Assembly (NCBI GenBank): GCA_903857165.1
Contig: CAIODU010000056.1
Location: 1-64,000 of the forward strand
Source of the DNA: an uncultured Methylococcaceae bacterium
GTDB lineage: Bacteria > Pseudomonadota > Gammaproteobacteria > Methylococcales > Methylococcaceae
DNA length: 64,000 nt
Reading direction: 5' to 3'
Part shown: positions 55,374 through 64,000 of the stretch, piece after piece
Position numbering within the stretch: the stretch's first letter is position 1
Layout of the letters: every line of letters starts with the position of its first letter
Position numbers and translations under genes: made by a program
Notes under the pieces: generated by a model
Databases searched by the model: none
Seen by the model: the letters and a program-made list of their open reading frames with translations, nothing else
Told to the model about the DNA's origin: nothing

Positions 55374-56393
55374 TCAGTTTTTCGCAAGAAAAATCGCACG
55401 CACGGGTGACGGAAGCCCTTCGACTGTCAATGCCGGGTCGGCTGGATCCAAGCAGTCTTGCAATGATTGGAAGCGCATCCAATCAGTTGCACGTTGCTCA
55501 GTAGGCGTGGTTTGGGTCACGTCAAGCAGCCTGATATCACGAAAACCGCATCGCTTCAGCCACCCTTCGAGCATCGCGCAACTGGGAATGAACCACACAT
55601 TCCGCATCCTGGCGTAGCGGCCCTCGGGAATCAACACTTCCCTTTCCCCGCCATGGATCACCAAGGTTTCCAGCACCAGCTCCCCGCCTGTGCGCAATAG
55701 GCCGCGCAGTTCCAGCAAGTGATCAAGGGGAGAGCGTCGGTGGTACAGCACGCCCATCGAAAAAACCGTGTCGAAAGCGGCCAACTTCCCAGGCATTTCC
55801 TCAATCCCCAAGGGCAGGACATGGACCGGGCATTCCCCCGCGAAATGCTTGATTGCTTGAAATTGAATAACGCTAAGCAGTGTCGGGTCGATGCCAATCA
55901 CCAGCTTGGCCCGCATTCCAGCCATGCGCCAACAGTGGTATCCATTGCCACAACCGACATCAAGCACTGTCCTGCCCCGCAAAGGCTCTATATGCCCGCT
56001 CAAACGGCGCCATTTCAAGTCTGAGCGCCATTCGCTGTCGATATGGACGCCGTGTACGAGGTAAGGCCCTTTGCGCCAAGGGTGCAGTTTTTTCAACTGC
56101 CCTTCAATGGCTTGACGGATGTCCGCATTACTATCGCCGGGCAAACCGATGCCCGGAGCATCGGCATCAAGATCGATGCGCGAGGCTTGCAACACGGGAA
56201 GCCTGGCCAGCACGTCCTGCCAACGGCTTAGATCGCCGTGCGTGGACGGGTCAAAAGCTTGGGCCAATTTGCCTGGCAGCGCATCCAGCAAGGGGTATAA
56301 GGCAGGCTGGCCGTTGATGTCGGGGAGGAAGGTGGCGTAATTTGGCATGGCTTGATTATATCTTACGAAAGGACTGGCTTCATGCATGGGCAT
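55374..56393 (-). CDS. cmoB: tRNA 5-methoxyuridine(34)/uridine 5-oxyacetic acid(34) synthase
   Basis: WRKGPYLVHGVHIDSEWRSDLKWRRLSGHIEPLRGRTVLDVGCGNGYHCWRMAG; ..FSMGVLYHRRSPLDHL. Confidence 0.95.
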   Translation of the reverse strand: MPMHEASPFVRYNQAMPNYATFLPDINGQPALYPLLDALPGKLAQAFDPSTHGDLSRWQDVLARLPVLQASRIDLDADAPGIGLPGDSNADIRQAIEGQLKKLHPWRKGPYLVHGVHIDSEWRSDLKWRRLSGHIEPLRGRTVLDVGCGNGYHCWRMAGMRAKLVIGIDPTLLSVIQFQAIKHFAGECPVHVLPLGIEEMPGKLAAFDTVFSMGVLYHRRSPLDHLLELRGLLRTGGELVLETLVIHGGEREVLIPEGRYARMRNVWFIPSCAMLEGWLKRCGFRDIRLLDVTQTTPTEQRATDWMRFQSLQDCLDPADPALTVEGLPSPVRAIFLAKN

Positions 56394-56409
56394 GGGCGTA
56401 AGCGAATGA

Positions 56410-58052
<1,643 letters not shown>

Positions 58053-58079
58053 CTATATCACTCCTGCATTGAGACTTAA

Positions 58080-59183
<1,104 letters not shown>

Positions 59184-59315
59184 CTGCCGTAGGTCGGCAA
59201 TGCGCCCCTTGCCGTGCCGCTTGGAGGCGTGAGATGCACGCATACGATGAAATACACAATTTAATTGAATCGGTATCCTACCTTTAAAATTTACTTGATA
59301 AAGCAAACCCACACT

Positions 59316-59855
59316 ATGACGAAACCCGCATCAAAAAAGTCTGCCGCACCTGTCGAGGAAGTCATCCTGATCATCATGGTGATTTTCTGCCTAGTGGGAA
59401 TCGCCGTCACTGACTTCTCACCCCAAGATGCATTCATGTATTGGATGGCCATGATCTTCGTGTTCGGCTTCGCCGCCATGATCGCCGGCTGGCACAATGC
59501 GAGAAGGCATTTCGACCCGAACGGGGAGGGCAACGAAGTGAAAGAGTTGTTCAAGACCCAATCCTTGCATTGGCTGGGTTCCCTAGTCGCCGTCCTGTGC
59601 CTGTTCAGCTTCGTCGAAGCGGGGCACATGACCCAGGAAGCCACCGGACTGATGGTCCTGCTGATCCTTGCCTTGACCACTTTCCTCGACGGAATCCGCA
59701 TCGGGTGGCGATTCAGCCTCACCGGAATTTACCTAGTCATAGCCGTGGTGGCAGCCAATCTGTTGGAAAGCTTCATGCCTTGGCTATTCGCATTAGCCGT
59801 TTTCATCATCGCCGCCACTGTCTACCGTGAAAAGCGCAAAGAAATCCAAAAATAA
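59316..59855 (+). CDS. Multi-TM hypothetical protein
   Basis: Several hydrophobic segments (VILIIMVIFCLVGIAV, AMIFVFGFAAMIAG, LVAVLCLFSFVEAG..). Confidence 0.7.
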   Translation: MTKPASKKSAAPVEEVILIIMVIFCLVGIAVTDFSPQDAFMYWMAMIFVFGFAAMIAGWHNARRHFDPNGEGNEVKELFKTQSLHWLGSLVAVLCLFSFVEAGHMTQEATGLMVLLILALTTFLDGIRIGWRFSLTGIYLVIAVVAANLLESFMPWLFALAVFIIAATVYREKRKEIQK

Positions 59856-59874
59856 TCCCTGAGGCTTGAAGAGC

Positions 59875-60711
59875 ATGCCACAAGACCGATATGCCGTGTT
59901 TGGCCACCCCATCAACCATAGCAAATCCCCCCGCATCCATGCTTTGTTTGCACAGCAAACCGGCCAGGCCATTCATTACACATCACAGGATGTGCCCGCC
60001 GAAAACTTTCGGGAGGAACTTAAGCGGTTTGCCGCCGAAGGTGGGAGGGGCTTGAGTTGCACTGTGCCGTTGAAGGAATTGGCCTGGGGCATCGCCGACA
60101 GGAAAAGCGTGCGAGCCGACAGGGCGAAGGCGGTCAACACGCTTGTGCTTGGCAAAGACGGCAGACTGTTTGGCGACAATACCGATGGCGCGGGGCTCTT
60201 ACGCGATCTTACCGTGAACCTAGGCTTGACCGTCACTGGCCTCAATATTTTATTGCTTGGCGCAGGCGGAGCCAGCCGGGGTATCCTTGAGCCGTTGTTG
60301 GCAATGAAACCAAGGCGGTTGATTATTGCCAACCGCACGGTCGCCAAGGCCGAAAAGTTGGCAATTGAATTCGCCGATTTGGGTTCAATCGAGGCGCTGC
60401 CATTCAAGGCTTTGGCCAGTGAATCTTTCGACCTGATCCTGAATGCCACCGCAGCCAGCCTGAGCGGTGACTTGCCACCCTTGCCCGAAGGGATACTGGC
60501 CGCTGGCGGGGCTTGTTACGATTTGGCCTACGGCAACCAGCCAACGGCCTTTGTCCGCTGGGGAGGGAGCATGGGGGCGAAGCTTAGCGTGGATGGCATT
60601 GGCATGCTGGTCGAGCAAGCGGCCGAGGCGTTTTTCATCTGGCGCGGCATGCGACCGCAAACCCGCCCCGTCATCGAACTACTCAACGCAGAAAGAAGCC
60701 AAGCGAAATGA
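59875..60711 (+). CDS. aroE: Shikimate dehydrogenase
   Basis: YAVFGHPINHSKSPRIHALFA, TDGAGLLRDL, LLLGAGGASRGILEPLL, DLAYG. Confidence 0.96.
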   Translation: MPQDRYAVFGHPINHSKSPRIHALFAQQTGQAIHYTSQDVPAENFREELKRFAAEGGRGLSCTVPLKELAWGIADRKSVRADRAKAVNTLVLGKDGRLFGDNTDGAGLLRDLTVNLGLTVTGLNILLLGAGGASRGILEPLLAMKPRRLIIANRTVAKAEKLAIEFADLGSIEALPFKALASESFDLILNATAASLSGDLPPLPEGILAAGGACYDLAYGNQPTAFVRWGGSMGAKLSVDGIGMLVEQAAEAFFIWRGMRPQTRPVIELLNAERSQAK

Positions 60712-60839
60712 CAACTTTTTGAACATCAGGCAGGGCTTTGGGGAGCCGGACTGCCACGCATCTTGTCCGGCTTGGCACTTTTCCATCCAGTGCCGCCGAA
60801 GTGGCGGGGCATCCACCCCGCTACTTAATGAGGCTTGCG

Positions 60840-61337
60840 CTAGCCTAGGTTCTGGGCCGCAACCATGAAATAGAGCATCGGTATGGAAAACATGGTGTTG
60901 AAACGGCTAGTAAGCATTGCCGTCCGTGCGGTAGCCTTCTTCTCATCGTCCCCGGCCGGAACCAAACCCAGTACCTTCTGCTGGTTGGGCCAAATGATCA
61001 TCCAAACATTGTAGGACATGACCAACCCCATCCACATGCCAAGACCAATGTAGGTGTCCCTGCCGCCTTGGAAATAGCCCAAGAGCAAGGCCTTGAAGAT
61101 ATAACCATTCAGAGCCGCCAAGATCAATCCAGTGACGACGGTGGCAAGGGCCGCCCAACGAAACCAGAATAGCGCGGCGGGCGCAATCACCTTGCTTATC
61201 GCAGGCTTTTGCTCGTCAGGGATTTTTGGCATGGACGGGATTTGGACGAAATTGAAGTACCAAAGCAGACCAATCCACATGATGCCCGCAAGTACGTGCA
61301 GCCAACGGAACAGAAAAGTCAGCCAAACCTGGGACAT
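60840..61337 (-). CDS. Urate hydroxylase PuuD-like membrane protein
   Basis: FLFRWLHVLAGIMWIGLLWYFNFVQIPSMPK..; start uncertain, frame open to 61460. Confidence 0.75.
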   Translation of the reverse strand: MSQVWLTFLFRWLHVLAGIMWIGLLWYFNFVQIPSMPKIPDEQKPAISKVIAPAALFWFRWAALATVVTGLILAALNGYIFKALLLGYFQGGRDTYIGLGMWMGLVMSYNVWMIIWPNQQKVLGLVPAGDDEKKATARTAMLTSRFNTMFSIPMLYFMVAAQNLG

Positions 61338-61489
61338 TTGGATGCTACCTGTCGCCAAGGCAAGAATGACCGAAATCAGAATCCCAGAAAAACACGCAAA
61401 AAATCCAACTATGAACCCTTCGGGCTTTTGCTTGTCCCAAAACTGCACATAAACCAACATACTTTCAAGACCAAACGGAACCCCCAGGC

Positions 61490-61978
61490 ATGAGCTTCAG
61501 AACCCCCGACCTATGCGACCAGTTCGCCGGCAACTCCCGCCATTTGCAAATTGCCGACCCTGTGTTTAAATCCTTCGGTGGTGTCCACTCCTTCTGTGGC
61601 CGTGTCACCACGTTGAAAACTTTCGAGGACAACGGACTGTTGCGACTCGTGCTGGAAGAAAAAGTCGAGGACAGGGTGCTGGTGATTGATGGTGGCGGAT
61701 CGCACCGCTGTGCATTGTTCGGTGGTGATCTTGCCAGGCTGGCATCGGACAACGGCTGGAAGGGCATCATTGTCTATGGCTGCATCCGCGACTCCCTGGC
61801 CATTGCCGAATTACCCATCGGGGTTCGCGCCATCCACACCCATCCGATGAAGAGCCATCAGCGCGGCGGTGGGGACCGTGACTGCTTGATTACCTTCGCC
61901 GGGGTGAATTTCCGCACTGGCAGCTACCTTTATGCCGATGAAGACGGCGTGGTTGTCGCCGACGACAAACTGGTTTGA
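61490..61978 (+). CDS. rraA: Ribonuclease E activity regulator RraA family
   Basis: TPDLCDQFAGNSRHLQIADPVFKSFGGVHSFCGRVTTLK..GWKGIIVYGCIRDSLAIAELPIGVRAIHTHPMKS. Confidence 0.95.
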   Translation: MSFRTPDLCDQFAGNSRHLQIADPVFKSFGGVHSFCGRVTTLKTFEDNGLLRLVLEEKVEDRVLVIDGGGSHRCALFGGDLARLASDNGWKGIIVYGCIRDSLAIAELPIGVRAIHTHPMKSHQRGGGDRDCLITFAGVNFRTGSYLYADEDGVVVADDKLV

Positions 61979-62535
61979 GGCGGGCTGTGGGGCATCGACT
62001 TTCTAAAATCTACACCCGTACCGGTGACGACGGCACGACAGGTCTCGGTGATGGCAGCCGGGTGGCAAAAGACTGCTTGCGCGTCGAATCCTATGGAACG
62101 GTGGATGAGCTGAATAGCCATATCGGCATGGTGCTAACCAGCGAACTGCCGGCCAACTTGGGCGAGACGTTCAGCGAAATTCAACATTTACTGTTCGATC
62201 TTGGCGGGGAGCTTTGCATGCCTGGCTTCGTTTTCATCAAGCAGGGACATGTGGACTGGTTGGAGCAGGAACTGGACAAGCTCAACGACAACCTACCCAT
62301 GCTAAAAGAATTTATCTTGCCGGGTGGCAACGCTGCCGCGGCGGCCTGCCACATCAGCCGCACCGTCTGCCGCCGCGCCGAACGCTTGATGGTGGGCCTT
62401 GCAAGGGAAGAAACCATCGAACCTTGTGCCTTGGCCTTCATCAACCGCCTATCCGATTTCCTCTTCGTCGCGGCGCGTGTCATTGCCCGTGCCGATGGCG
62501 GGGAAGTGCTGTGGCGGGGGGGAGGGCAGAAATAA
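61975..62535 (+). CDS. Cob(I)alamin adenosyltransferase (PduO type)
   Basis: LSKIYTRTGDDGTTGLGDGSRVAKDCLRVESYGTVDELNSHIG..CRRAERLMVGL. Confidence 0.95.
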   Translation: MRRAVGHRLSKIYTRTGDDGTTGLGDGSRVAKDCLRVESYGTVDELNSHIGMVLTSELPANLGETFSEIQHLLFDLGGELCMPGFVFIKQGHVDWLEQELDKLNDNLPMLKEFILPGGNAAAAACHISRTVCRRAERLMVGLAREETIEPCALAFINRLSDFLFVAARVIARADGGEVLWRGGGQK

Positions 62536-62623
62536 ACCGAGTCGGTCTTATTGCGTTGATTCCAAAGTGCCGAAGTGACACAATGCCCTCTTATTCAATT
62601 CTTAAATAGAACAGACACATCCA

Positions 62624-63559
62624 ATGGAAATCATTCTTGCCAATCCCAGAGGTTTTTGCGCCGGTGTAGACCGTGCCATTGAAATCGTCGAACGCGCCAT
62701 CGAAGAGTTCGGTGCCCCCATCTATGTGCGCCATGAGGTCGTGCATAACCGCTACGTGGTTGATGGGCTGCGTGAGCGCGGAGCGGTTTTCGTGGAGGAA
62801 TTGGCCGAAGTGCCGGATAATTCCACTGTCATCTTCAGCGCCCACGGCGTTTCCAAACAAATCCAAATGGAATCGCGTGAACGTGGTTTGAAGGTGTTTG
62901 ATGCCACTTGCCCGTTGGTGACCAAAGTGCATATCGAGGTCCATGCCCACGCCAACGAGGGACGGGAAATCGTTTTCATCGGCCACACCGGCCACCCGGA
63001 AGTGGAAGGCACCATGGGCCAGTACGTCAATCCCGATGGCGGAATCTATTTGGTGGAATCCCCCGCCGATGTGGTCACGCTCAAGGTCAAGAACCCGGAC
63101 AACCTCGCCTATGTGACCCAGACGACGCTGTCCATCGACGACACCCAAGCTATCGTACTTGCCTTGTGCGAACGTTTTCCCAAGATTATCGGCCCGAAGA
63201 AGGACGATATTTGCTATGCCACTCAAAACCGCCAAGACGCGGTGAAAACCTTGGCCGCCGATTGCGATGTTATTCTGGTGGTCGGTTCCCCCAACAGTTC
63301 GAACTCCAACCGTCTGCGGGAAATCGCCGAAAAGCTAGGCAAAGGCTCCTATCTGATTGACGATGCCAACGAGCTAAAACGGGAATGGGTGGAAGGTGCC
63401 AACAAGGTGGGTGTCACCGCCGGTGCCTCGGCCCCGGAAATCCTAGTCAAAAAGGTCATTTCACAACTCAAGGCTTGGGGCGGCAAAATGGTGACTGAAA
63501 ATGCTGGCATAGAAGAGAAAGTCGTGTTCTCGTTGCCCAAGGAGTTGCGGGTGAAATAA
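62624..63559 (+). CDS. ispH: 4-hydroxy-3-methylbut-2-enyl diphosphate reductase
   Basis: [67 protein letters not shown]. Confidence 0.98.
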   Translation: MEIILANPRGFCAGVDRAIEIVERAIEEFGAPIYVRHEVVHNRYVVDGLRERGAVFVEELAEVPDNSTVIFSAHGVSKQIQMESRERGLKVFDATCPLVTKVHIEVHAHANEGREIVFIGHTGHPEVEGTMGQYVNPDGGIYLVESPADVVTLKVKNPDNLAYVTQTTLSIDDTQAIVLALCERFPKIIGPKKDDICYATQNRQDAVKTLAADCDVILVVGSPNSSNSNRLREIAEKLGKGSYLIDDANELKREWVEGANKVGVTAGASAPEILVKKVISQLKAWGGKMVTENAGIEEKVVFSLPKELRVK

Positions 63560-63720
63560 GTTTCACCCTAACTTGGCAAACACCTGTGGGGCGGTCTTCA
63601 GTCCAACGGGATTGGTGGCGCCCAAGCTAAGATCAGGCATAGTGGGTGGTCTGATGGCCACCCTACAAAAGCCATCAAGCGGAACTTCTGAGAGATCAAT
63701 TCAATTCGGAGAAAATAAAC

Positions 63721-64000
63721 ATGGCATTAACAGCGATGGACTTGGTTACAGCGGCAAAGCAGCACATTACCGAGGTCGATGCGGCACAAGCCAAGAATAT
63801 ATTGGATAAATCCCTGGTGCTGGATGTGCGCGAACCGGCCGAATACGCAGCAGGCGCACTACCCGGCGCATTGAACATTCCGCGTGGCGTGCTGGAATTC
63901 AAAATTGACGGGCATCCCGCCTTTGCGGGCAAACAAAATGAGGAAATCATTGTTTACTGCCTTACCGGCGGGCGCTCGGCATTGGCGGTGGAAGCCCTGC
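63721..64000 (+). CDS. Rhodanese-like domain protein (truncated by window end)
   Basis: SLVLDVREPAEYAAGALPGALNIPRGVLEF..IIVYCLTGGRSALAVEAL. Confidence 0.92.
   Translation, partial: MALTAMDLVTAAKQHITEVDAAQAKNILDKSLVLDVREPAEYAAGALPGALNIPRGVLEFKIDGHPAFAGKQNEEIIVYCLTGGRSALAVEAL

Overview
The window looks like a gammaproteobacterial chromosome segment. Methylococcales-like is only a weak guess from gene content; no taxonomic marker was tested. It has two parts. (1) About 0-6.45 kb is an accessory island with every recognisable gene on the + strand. It holds hicAB, a PD-(D/E)XK-like ORF, an EVE/PUA-like ORF, a peptidoglycan-amidase/secreted-partner pair, a RelE/HigA pair, a truncated higB with intact higA, a RelE-like/XRE pair and a decayed hicBA. 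A palindromic repeat family separates these units. One well-formed integron attC-like site (2835-2930) and one half-site (4941-) suggest a remnant integron cassette array. (2) About 6.5-64 kb is mostly housekeeping: panB-folK-pcnB, rsgA, M48 peptidase, orn, folE2, bioA, rsmE, yhaO/yhaN-like, rodZ-like, GH57, tRNA-Met, plsY, folB, cmoB, hemF, mlaC, hemB, aroE, rraA, cob(I)alamin adenosyltransferase, ispH. Accessory modules are interspersed: a DyP/catalase-like cluster with two uncharacterised related proteins, a TIGR04255-HTH-unknown trio, a TPR gene with 108-bp DNA repeats and an in-frame MITE-like insert, two PEP-CTERM proteins, a Panacea/SocA-like orphan, and a duplicated transglutaminase/M14 locus split by a lipase-like gene. 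Several MITE-like inverted-repeat families are present. No rRNA or CRISPR array was seen. All functional calls come from reading motifs by eye; no database search was run.
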